In this document: positions 30,966 through 37,781 of the stretch, piece after piece
Numbering within the stretch: the stretch's first letter is position 1
Layout: every line of letters starts with the position of its first letter
Assembly: GCA_900550375.1 (NCBI GenBank)
Contig: URRP01000024.1
Location: forward strand, 1 to 40,684
Direction of reading: 5' to 3'
Length of the DNA: 40,684 nucleotides
Source: an uncultured Alistipes sp.
GTDB lineage: Bacteria > Bacteroidota > Bacteroidia > Bacteroidales > Rikenellaceae
Program-made: the position numbers and the translations under genes
Notes under the pieces: generated by a model
The model's database searches: none
What the model was told of the DNA's origin: nothing
What the model saw: only the letters and a program-made list of their open reading frames with translations

Positions 30966-31148
30966 TTATTTGTCCTTCGTCGGCTCCTCGTCGTCGCCCT
31001 TGACACCCTCCTTGAACGAGCGGATACCCTTGCCGATGCCCTTCATCAGTTCGGGAATTTTGCGGCCGCCGAAAAGCAGCAGTACGATCAGTACGATGAG
31101 GACGATCTCCACGACGCCCAAGTTTCCGAGAAAGAGGAATTTTGCCAT
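30966..31148 (-). CDS. tatA: Sec-independent protein translocase subunit TatA/TatE
   Basis: This 60-residue protein has the TatA layout: a short N-terminus, one membrane helix (VVEIVLIVLIVLLLF), the FGG hinge (LFGGRKIPELMKGIGKGIRS), an amphipathic helix, and an acidic/basic tail (EGVKGDDEEPTKDK). TatA forms the size-variable pore that exports folded, cofactor-containing proteins. It is the last gene of a minus-strand operon, 21 bases after an aldo/keto reductase. Two products of the same operon carry twin-arginine motifs, so a dedicated export role is likely. No tatC is in the window. Confidence 0.94.
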   Translation of the reverse strand: MAKFLFLGNLGVVEIVLIVLIVLLLFGGRKIPELMKGIGKGIRSFKEGVKGDDEEPTKDK

Positions 31149-31169
31149 ATCCGTTAGGTTTTTATGCCG

Positions 31170-32294
31170 TTAACCGGCCGTTTCGAACGCCGCGGCGACC
31201 CGTTTCAGGTCGTCGACGATCGGCAGATGCTGCGGACAGCTCTTTTCGCACTTACGGCAGCCGATGCACTCCGACGCGCGGCCGTGGGTCTTGGTCAGGT
31301 TGTCGTAGTAGGTCTGCTGAATCGAAAAGATGTGGTTCACCGACTGCTTGTCGGCGTTGTAGAGCGCGAAGTAGTCGGGAATGGCGATCTGTTTCGGGCA
31401 CCCTTCCACGCAGTAGCGGCACGCCGTGCAGGGGATGGCGATCGCGTCGTTGATGATCTTCACCGCTTCGGCCACTGCGGTGCGTTCGCGGTCGTCGAGC
31501 GGCCGGAAATCGTGCATGTAGGCCGTGTTGTCGAGCAGCTGCTCCATCGACGACATCCCGCTCAGCACCATCATCACCCCCTCCAGACTCGCAGCGTAGC
31601 GGATCGCCCACGACGCGGGCGAGCGATCGGGATGCACGGCGCGGAAGAGTCGTTCGGCCGCCGCCGGAACCTTCGCCAGCGATCCGCCCTTGACCGGTTC
31701 CATCACCACGATCGGTTTTCCGTGCCGGCGCGCCACCTCGTAGCATCGGCGCGACTGGATGCTCTCGTTGTCCCAGTCGAGGTAGTTGATTTGCAAATGC
31801 ACGAATTCGGTTTCGGGGTGCGCCGTGAGTATCTCGTCGAGCAGCTCCGCGCTGTCGTGGAACGAAAATCCGAGATGTCGGATGCGGCCTTCGGCCTTCA
31901 TGCGGGCGGCAAAGGCGAAGCTGTCGAAGCGCTCGACGGTCTCGTAATTCGAGATATTGAGGTTGTGCAGCAGGTAGTAGTCGAAGTAGTCGACGCCGCA
32001 TTTCGAGAGCTGCTCGTCGAAAATCCGCTCCTGATCCCCTTCCGCTTTGAGGAACATCGTCGGGAGTTTGGTGGCCAGCGTGAAGCGCTCGCGGGGGTGA
32101 CGCTCGACGAGCGCCTCGCGCACGACGCACTCCGAGCGGAAGTCGTGGTACATATAGGCCGTGTCGAAATAGGTAAAGCCCCGTTCGAGAAACGTGTCCA
32201 CCATCCGTTCGACCTCGGCGACGTCCACCGCTGCGAAATTGCCGGACTCGGCGAGCGGCAGCCGCATACAGCCGAATCCCAGTTTACGTGTCAT
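31170..32294 (-). CDS. Aldo/keto reductase with C-terminal ferredoxin clusters (third paralog)
   Basis: This 374-residue protein has an AKR barrel at residues 1 to about 275 and a C-terminal 4Fe-4S region. The AKR tetrad appears intact: Asp and Tyr in YFDTAYMYHDFRSE, Lys in LATKLPT and His in YLLHNLN. Two Cys clusters follow, CTACRYCVEGCPKQIAIP and CIGCRKCEKSCPQHLP, each of CxxCxxCxxxCP type. There is no export signal, so it should be cytoplasmic. It could pass electrons between NAD(P)H and an iron-sulfur carrier. It begins 1 base after the stop of the ECF-like membrane gene and lies 21 bases before tatA. Confidence 0.92.
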   Translation of the reverse strand: MTRKLGFGCMRLPLAESGNFAAVDVAEVERMVDTFLERGFTYFDTAYMYHDFRSECVVREALVERHPRERFTLATKLPTMFLKAEGDQERIFDEQLSKCGVDYFDYYLLHNLNISNYETVERFDSFAFAARMKAEGRIRHLGFSFHDSAELLDEILTAHPETEFVHLQINYLDWDNESIQSRRCYEVARRHGKPIVVMEPVKGGSLAKVPAAAERLFRAVHPDRSPASWAIRYAASLEGVMMVLSGMSSMEQLLDNTAYMHDFRPLDDRERTAVAEAVKIINDAIAIPCTACRYCVEGCPKQIAIPDYFALYNADKQSVNHIFSIQQTYYDNLTKTHGRASECIGCRKCEKSCPQHLPIVDDLKRVAAAFETAG

Positions 32295-32295
32295 C

Positions 32296-32808
32296 TTATT
32301 TGCGGATTACGAAGTTGATGAACGCCCAGCCGCCGAAAATTTGCAGCAACATACCCGGCAGGCCGATGCGGAAGTCCTGTACGGCGGTGTAGAACGAACC
32401 GACGAACGCCCATTCGCCCAGTGTTCCGACCGTTTGATAGAAGAGCACGACGGCCGTGAGCAGCGCAAGCGACGCGCGGCGGAAACGTGCCGCGGCATAC
32501 CCCGCTGCGCCGGCCAGCAGTGCCGATTTGAGCACGATGATGGGCAGCGCCGCTGCGGCGGGCATCCCGAAGAGCAGCGCATTGGCTACGGGCGACGCAA
32601 GGGCCGTGAGCAGTCCCGCGCGCCAGCCGTATTTGTAGGCGGCGATGAGTGTGAAGAAGTAGATCGGCAGCCATGTCGGCCCGCCCAACCGGATCGTGTG
32701 GAAGAGTTGCGGCAGGGCGATGTTGCCCGCAAGGAAGAGTGCGGCCGCGAGATAGGTTTTCGCTTCGTTGTACTCCAGCGAATAGAGTTTTACGGAAGTC
32801 GTTTGCAT
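32296..32808 (-). CDS. ECF-transporter S-component-like membrane protein
   Basis: This 170-residue integral membrane protein has five to six hydrophobic segments (YLAAALFLAGNIALPQLFHT, WLPIYFFTLIAAYKYGW, LLTALASPVANALLFGM, ALLTAVVLFYQTVGTLGEWA). Size and pattern fit substrate-binding S components of ECF-type vitamin and metal importers, including the PTWLPIYFFTL-type segment. The substrate is not identifiable by eye. It follows the TonB-dependent receptor by 16 bases, which suggests outer- and inner-membrane uptake of the same small compound. Energising ECF A and T subunits are not in the window. Confidence 0.7.
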   Translation of the reverse strand: MQTTSVKLYSLEYNEAKTYLAAALFLAGNIALPQLFHTIRLGGPTWLPIYFFTLIAAYKYGWRAGLLTALASPVANALLFGMPAAAALPIIVLKSALLAGAAGYAAARFRRASLALLTAVVLFYQTVGTLGEWAFVGSFYTAVQDFRIGLPGMLLQIFGGWAFINFVIRK

Positions 32809-32824
32809 AATTTTTTTTGAATGG

Positions 32825-34741
32825 TTAAAAGTGCATGTTCACGCCGCTCAGCACGGTTGCGCGCGGCATCGGAAATCCGGCATTGATCTCGTAGCGCTGT
32901 GCCAGCAGGTTCTCTCCGCTGACGAAGATACGCAAATTGCGCGAGATACGGAAACCTCCGCGCAGATTCCACAGTATGAAATTCTCCTGCGCATACGTCC
33001 CTTCGCCGCCGACCGCGATCGAGGTATAGAGTCCCGCCACGTACTGCACGCCGGTCGATGCTGACCAGCGGCCGTGCGTGAAGGAGACGCCTGCGTAGAG
33101 TTTGTGTTCGGGGGCGGCCAGCACGGGGTGCTCCATGTGCAGGAAGCTGTAATTGGCGTCGACGCTCCATGCCGCATTGAAACGGTAGGCGACCTGCGCC
33201 TCGGCGCCCGCGTTTTCGATCCGCCCCGTGTTGACGTTCATCGGCCGCCCGCCGACGGGCATACGCAGGATAAGATTTTCGCCGTCGATGTAGAAGAGGT
33301 TGACGCCATAGGACAACCGTCCCTCCAGCAGCCGCTGCGAAAACGAGAGTTCGTAGTTCCAAAGCCGTTCGGGGCGCAGGTCGGGGTTCGCCGGACGGAA
33401 CATATAGAGTTCGCGGATCGTGGGGTAGCGGAAGCCTTTGCCCGCCGACAGCTTGATTTCGGCGTCGTGCGGCAGGTGGAACGACACGCCCGCCTGCGGA
33501 ATCCACTCCGTGCCGACGTGCGAGTGGTGGTCGACGCGAAGCCCTGCGTCGAGCGTCAGCCACGTGCCGAGCGTCTGCCGGAAATCGATGTAGCCCGCCA
33601 CTTCGTCCTGCGTTTTGTCGACCTGCATCTGTTCGTGCCCGTCGAGGAACCGGTTCCACGACTTGCCGCCGAAGTGGAAGTAGTCGAAGCCTGCCGTGAG
33701 CCGGTTGCCCGTGAAGAGCTGCGCGCTCTGGTACCACGATACGCCCAGCATCCGATCGCGCGAGTTGAAGCGGTAGTCCAGCGGTGCTTCGCCCGCCGCA
33801 TAACCGTCGTCGATCTTGTGCCGGCCCCAGTTATAGAAGAGACTCAGGGCGCCCGAGGTGCGGTCGTAACGGTTCTCGAGCGCGAGCGAGGCCATGCCGC
33901 GTGTGATACGCGAATCGTTGTCGTAGAGCGGCGCGTCGACCGGACCCGGGTTCGAGGCGTCGAAGCGGGTCAGATTCACATCGCCCGTGAGGTTCCACGC
34001 CTTCGTGATCCCGTATCCCAGCTTGGCATAGCCGCCGTACTGTTCGAAACCCATATCGGCACGGTGGCCGTCGGTACGGTTGTAGGAGCCGGTGACGACG
34101 CTCGTGAAACGCCCCTTGCGGATGCGGTTCGAGAGTTCGGTCTGCAACGTGTTGTAGGAGCCGTAGGCGGCTTGCAGGTCAGTGTGCACCCCTTCCTCGC
34201 GCTGTTTGCGCGTGACGATGTTGATGACGCCTCCCATCGCGTTGGAGCCGTAGAGCACCGAAGCGGGACCGCGCAGCACCTCGACGCGCTCGGCCAGCAT
34301 CGACTGGTAGGCGTCGGCGATGGGGTGTCCCATGAGTCCCATATATTGCGGATGGCCGTCGATAAGCACCAGCAGGCCCGTGGTCGGCAGGCCCGCCTGC
34401 GGTGCGCCGCCGATGCCGCGCAGCGACATGCCGCCCGCCGCACCCGTCGAGACGCCGTAGCCCATGATACCCCGCGCGGTGGTGAAAAGTCCCGGTACTT
34501 GTTCCGTGAGGATCGGCAGCAGCGATTGCCGGCCGCTGCGTTCGATCTCGGTACGGCCGACCACCGAGACGGTCATCGGCAGGTGGCGGATATCGGTTGC
34601 GTTGCGCGTGCCCGTTACGACTACCTCCTCGATGGGGTAGGCGGGACGCTGCCGCACGCTGTCGGGTCCTTCGGCCGCAAAAGCGGCCGGAGCCGCGAAC
34701 AGCAGAGCTGCCGTCAGTATTTTTCGTTCGATTGTTTTCAT
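32825..34741 (-). CDS. TonB-dependent outer-membrane receptor (BtuB/FepA-like)
   Basis: This 638-residue receptor starts with a signal peptide (MKTIERKILTAALLFAAPAA), followed by a TonB-box-like IEEVVVTGTRNATD and the plug domain (LPILTEQVPGLFTTA, LVLIDGHPQYMGLMG, RVEVLRGPASVLYGSNAMGG then VINIVTR). The remaining 480 residues are a beta-barrel ending in the aromatic SGVNMHF. There is no N-terminal carboxypeptidase-like or SusC-type extension, so it resembles small-ligand receptors for vitamins, metal chelates or heme. The ATG at 34741 overlaps the DUF1893 stop (ATGA at 34738-34741). Its ligand is unknown; the ECF-like gene downstream suggests a vitamin- or metal-like substrate. Confidence 0.94.
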   Translation of the reverse strand: MKTIERKILTAALLFAAPAAFAAEGPDSVRQRPAYPIEEVVVTGTRNATDIRHLPMTVSVVGRTEIERSGRQSLLPILTEQVPGLFTTARGIMGYGVSTGAAGGMSLRGIGGAPQAGLPTTGLLVLIDGHPQYMGLMGHPIADAYQSMLAERVEVLRGPASVLYGSNAMGGVINIVTRKQREEGVHTDLQAAYGSYNTLQTELSNRIRKGRFTSVVTGSYNRTDGHRADMGFEQYGGYAKLGYGITKAWNLTGDVNLTRFDASNPGPVDAPLYDNDSRITRGMASLALENRYDRTSGALSLFYNWGRHKIDDGYAAGEAPLDYRFNSRDRMLGVSWYQSAQLFTGNRLTAGFDYFHFGGKSWNRFLDGHEQMQVDKTQDEVAGYIDFRQTLGTWLTLDAGLRVDHHSHVGTEWIPQAGVSFHLPHDAEIKLSAGKGFRYPTIRELYMFRPANPDLRPERLWNYELSFSQRLLEGRLSYGVNLFYIDGENLILRMPVGGRPMNVNTGRIENAGAEAQVAYRFNAAWSVDANYSFLHMEHPVLAAPEHKLYAGVSFTHGRWSASTGVQYVAGLYTSIAVGGEGTYAQENFILWNLRGGFRISRNLRIFVSGENLLAQRYEINAGFPMPRATVLSGVNMHF

Positions 34742-35184
34742 TTTTGTTCTTCGATAAATGTACGGATCAGCGGAAGCGCTTCCGCTGCCGTCGCACAATT
34801 CCGGCAGAGCGTCTCCACGGGGCATTGTCCCGTCCGCGTCCGGTTGACGATGTAGGGCACTTCGAGCGTGAAGCTTACACGCACGGGCGACGTGGCGAGC
34901 AGCCGGCGTGCCGGAAGACTGATGACGTCGGCATACAATTCGCCGATGCCGCCCAGAATCATCAACGCTGCCGCGCCCTTGCCGACCACCTTGTCGGCGA
35001 TGAAGGCGCCGTCGAGAAACTCCGGCTCTTCGTTGAGCAGCCGGTAGAGATCCTTCACGCCCCGCTCGCGGAAGATACGGGTCGCGGAGCCGTTGTGGAT
35101 CACGCACGAGCACGCTTCGGCGTGCAATAGGTCGATCAATTGCAGCCGCTGGTCGTCGGTCAGGCAGTTTGCGCTTTGTTTCAT
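34738..35184 (-). CDS. DUF1893-family protein
   Basis: This 148-residue protein matches DUF1893: ACSCVIHNGSATRIFRERGV, KDLYRLLNEEPEFLDGAFIA, DKVVGKGAAALMILGGIGEL, YADVISLPARRLL and the C-terminal GQCPVETLCRNCATA. A member from Thermotoga has a cytidine-deaminase-like fold, but its function is unknown. Cys residues in CPVETLCRNC could bind metal or a cofactor, which is inference. It has no export signal. Its stop overlaps the TonB receptor start by four bases, and it lies 14 bases after the second aldo/keto reductase. The ATG at 35184 was chosen for the conserved start. Confidence 0.88.
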   Translation of the reverse strand: MKQSANCLTDDQRLQLIDLLHAEACSCVIHNGSATRIFRERGVKDLYRLLNEEPEFLDGAFIADKVVGKGAAALMILGGIGELYADVISLPARRLLATSPVRVSFTLEVPYIVNRTRTGQCPVETLCRNCATAAEALPLIRTFIEEQK

Positions 35185-35198
35185 GAGTCCGTTTTGGT

Positions 35199-36347
35199 TT
35201 AATATCCGAACCGCTCGGCGGCGCGGCGCATCGCGTCGACGATCTCCACGCCGAACGGGCAGCGGCTTTCGCACAGGCCGCAGCCGATGCACTCCGAGGC
35301 GTGATGCGTCAGCACCTTGTAGTGCTCGCGCACCGTTTCGGGAATTTCGTCCTCGGCCGCAGTCAGGTTGTAGAACTTATTGACCGCCGCGATGTCGATG
35401 CCTGCCGAGCAGGGGGCGCAGTGGCCGCAGTACATGCAGTGCCCCTGCCACGAGAAGCGTTCCAGTCCTGCCATCGCCGAGGCATAGTCCCGCGCTGCGG
35501 CCGGAGCGTCGCACCATGCCAGTGCCGCCTCGATCTCTTCGCGGCTCTTGCAGCCGACCATCACGGCCGCCACGGCAGGGCGCGTCAACGCATACTCGAT
35601 GCACTGCACGGGCGTCAGCGCACGGCCGAAGGGCGAGTTCGCCTCGCTGAGCAGGTCGCCGCCGCCGTAGACCTTCATCACGTCGATGCCTACGCCCGTG
35701 CGCTCGCACAGTTCGTAGAGCCGTTCGCGTTCGGGATCGATGTTGTGCAGCGCCTTTGCGTAGCTCTCGTCGGCCCACAGTGCATCGACATCCTCGCCCG
35801 CAGGCTGGAGGTCGTAGCAGGGGTTGACCGAGAACATCAGTACGTCGATGAGGCCCGTCTCGACGGCGCGGCGCGCCACGGCGGGGTTGTGGCTGCTCAG
35901 ACCGATCGCACGGATGCGTCCTTCGGCCTTGAGCCGTTCGGCGAACCGGATGATCGGGCCGTCGAAGACCGTGCGCAGGTCGGATTCGGCGTCGATGTAG
36001 TGGATCATCCCCACGTCGAGATAGTCGGTGCGCAGCTGCCGAAGCTGAAGCTCGAACGAATCGATGCTCTTTTGCAAATCGCGCGTGCGCAGGTACTGAT
36101 CGTCCTCCCACGTCGTGCAGAGGTGTCCCTGAATGATGAACTCCCTGCGCCGTCCTTCGAGCGCCGCGCCGATATGGGTGCGCAGGTCGGGATTCGACGA
36201 GTAGATGTCGACGAAGTTGACGCCGCGGGAGATCGCGAAATCGAAATCGGCCTTCACCTCCTCTCCCTGCTTGTGCATGAAGCCTTCGCAGCCGAGCGCT
36301 ATGGTGCTCACGCGAAGCCCCGTTCGTCCCAATGTCCGGTATTCCAT
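35199..36347 (-). CDS. Ferredoxin-fused aldo/keto reductase with non-canonical active site (second paralog)
   Basis: This 382-residue protein has an AKR barrel (MEYRTLGRTGLRVSTIALGC, GRIRAIGLSSHNPAVARRAV) and two Cys clusters at the C-terminus (HCMYCGHCAPCSAGID and CIGCGLCESRCPFGVE). Compared with its two neighbours, the tetrad is broken. The Tyr five residues after the Asp is Asn (VDIYSSN), and the Lys of the TK motif is replaced (IIQGHLC). The His is kept (MIHYID). It may not act as a classical NADPH carbonyl reductase. It has no Tat signal. It lies 6 bases after the Tat-exported paralog and 14 bases before the DUF1893 gene. Confidence 0.9.
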   Translation of the reverse strand: MEYRTLGRTGLRVSTIALGCEGFMHKQGEEVKADFDFAISRGVNFVDIYSSNPDLRTHIGAALEGRRREFIIQGHLCTTWEDDQYLRTRDLQKSIDSFELQLRQLRTDYLDVGMIHYIDAESDLRTVFDGPIIRFAERLKAEGRIRAIGLSSHNPAVARRAVETGLIDVLMFSVNPCYDLQPAGEDVDALWADESYAKALHNIDPERERLYELCERTGVGIDVMKVYGGGDLLSEANSPFGRALTPVQCIEYALTRPAVAAVMVGCKSREEIEAALAWCDAPAAARDYASAMAGLERFSWQGHCMYCGHCAPCSAGIDIAAVNKFYNLTAAEDEIPETVREHYKVLTHHASECIGCGLCESRCPFGVEIVDAMRRAAERFGY

Positions 36348-36353
36348 ACGCTG

Positions 36354-37769
36354 TTAAAACTCCCGGTTCTGTTTGAGGTCTTCGACGAAACGGTCGATGC
36401 GCTGCATCTGGGCAGGGATGGCGATGTTCTGCGGGCAGTGCGGCACGCACTGGTTGCAGCCGATGCAGCGGTCGGCCTGCCGCAGACGCGGCACCGAACG
36501 GTCGTAGCCCACCAGAAAGGCGCGCCGTGCCTGTCGGTAGGCGCTGTCGCGCGACGACGAGGGCATGTTGCCTTCGTTGATGCACTTGTTGAAGTGGAGC
36601 AGGATGCCCGGAATGTCCAGCCCGTAGGGGCAGGGCATACAGTATTTGCAGTCGTTGCACGGGATGGTCGGGTAACGCAGCAGCGCCTGCGCCGTCTCTT
36701 CGAGGAATTCGCGGTCGGCGTCGGTCAGCTCTTCGAGCGGCGCGAAGGTGCGCAGGTTGTCCTGCAGGTGCTCCATGTAGGTCATGCCGCTCAGCACGGT
36801 CAGCACGTCGGGGAACGATCCGGCGAAGCGGAACGCCCACGAGGCGACGCTCTGTTCGGGACGGCGCTGGCGGAGCTTGGCGGCGATGTGGTCGTGCACG
36901 TTCGAGAGGCGGCCGCCCAGCAGCGGCTCCATGATGACGGCGGGAATGCCCCGTTTGCTCAACTCTCCGTAGAGGTATTCGGCGTCGGTGTTGCGCGTGT
37001 TGACCTCCTTGGCGTGCCGCCAGTCGACGTAGTTCAGCTGAATCTGCACGAAATCCCACCGGTAGCGGTCGTGCTCCGCGAGCAGGCGGTCGAAGACCCT
37101 GACGTCGCCGTGGTAGGAGAATCCGAGGTTGCCGATACGTCCCGCTTCGCGCTCGGCGAGCAGAAAGTCGAGCACGCCGTTGTCGATGTAGCGTGCTTCG
37201 AACTCCTTCATCCCGCTGCCCATACCCACGCCGTGCAGCAGCAGGTAGTCGATTCGGTCGACCTGCAATTCTCGGAACGAATTGCGGTACATGCCGATCG
37301 ACGCTTCGCGGCTCCACGTCGAGGGGGCGAAGTTCGAGAGTTTGGTGGCGATGTAGTAGCTGTCGCGCGGGTGACGCTTGAGAGCGATGCCCGTAGCGCG
37401 CTCGGACTTGCCCTTGCAGTAGGCGGGCGAAGTATCGAAATAGTTCACGCCGTGAGCAAGGGCGAAGTCGACCAGCCGGTTGACCTCCTCCTGATCGATC
37501 TCATCGGCGGCGTCGCGCGCGCTGCCGCCGCTCAGGGTCGGCCAGCGCATACAGCCGTAGCCCAGCAGCGATACCTTCTCGCCCGTTTTCGGATTGCTGC
37601 GGTAGGTCATCCGGTCGGCCGGAATCTCGCCTTGCGCCTTGCGATTGCCCGTTGCAGCATTGTTCCGTGCATTGCAGCCGGCCAGTGCAACGGTCGTTGC
37701 GGCCGTACCGATACCCAGCCGCTTGAGAAATTCGCGGCGGGCCATGCCTTTCTTATTGTTGGTCTCCAT
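36354..37769 (-). CDS. Tat-exported lipoprotein aldo/keto reductase with ferredoxin clusters (first paralog)
   Basis: This 471-residue protein has a twin-arginine signal (ARREFLKRLGIG, Arg11-Arg12) followed by a lipobox-like LAGC (Cys32), predicting a folded, membrane-attached periplasmic protein. The AKR barrel keeps Asp and Tyr in YFDTSPAYCKGKSE, Lys in IATKLSN and His in LLLHGVG. Two Cys clusters follow (CNDCKYCMPCPYGLDIP and CIGCNQCVPHCPQNIAIP). An exported AKR is unusual because NADPH is absent from the periplasm; electrons may instead come through its 4Fe-4S clusters from the polyferredoxin encoded 12 bases upstream. Co-operonic tatA supports Tat export. Confidence 0.92.
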   Translation of the reverse strand: METNNKKGMARREFLKRLGIGTAATTVALAGCNARNNAATGNRKAQGEIPADRMTYRSNPKTGEKVSLLGYGCMRWPTLSGGSARDAADEIDQEEVNRLVDFALAHGVNYFDTSPAYCKGKSERATGIALKRHPRDSYYIATKLSNFAPSTWSREASIGMYRNSFRELQVDRIDYLLLHGVGMGSGMKEFEARYIDNGVLDFLLAEREAGRIGNLGFSYHGDVRVFDRLLAEHDRYRWDFVQIQLNYVDWRHAKEVNTRNTDAEYLYGELSKRGIPAVIMEPLLGGRLSNVHDHIAAKLRQRRPEQSVASWAFRFAGSFPDVLTVLSGMTYMEHLQDNLRTFAPLEELTDADREFLEETAQALLRYPTIPCNDCKYCMPCPYGLDIPGILLHFNKCINEGNMPSSSRDSAYRQARRAFLVGYDRSVPRLRQADRCIGCNQCVPHCPQNIAIPAQMQRIDRFVEDLKQNREF

Positions 37770-37781
37770 CGGTTTCGGGGA

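Noticed and set aside
33074..34855. A 593-codon plus-strand frame opposite the TonB receptor
   Set aside because: The opposite strand encodes a complete receptor; this frame has no recognisable domain or signal.
34742..35113. An N-terminal extension of the TonB receptor
   Set aside because: It overlaps the DUF1893 gene in another frame and lacks a signal; a signal peptide begins exactly at 34741.
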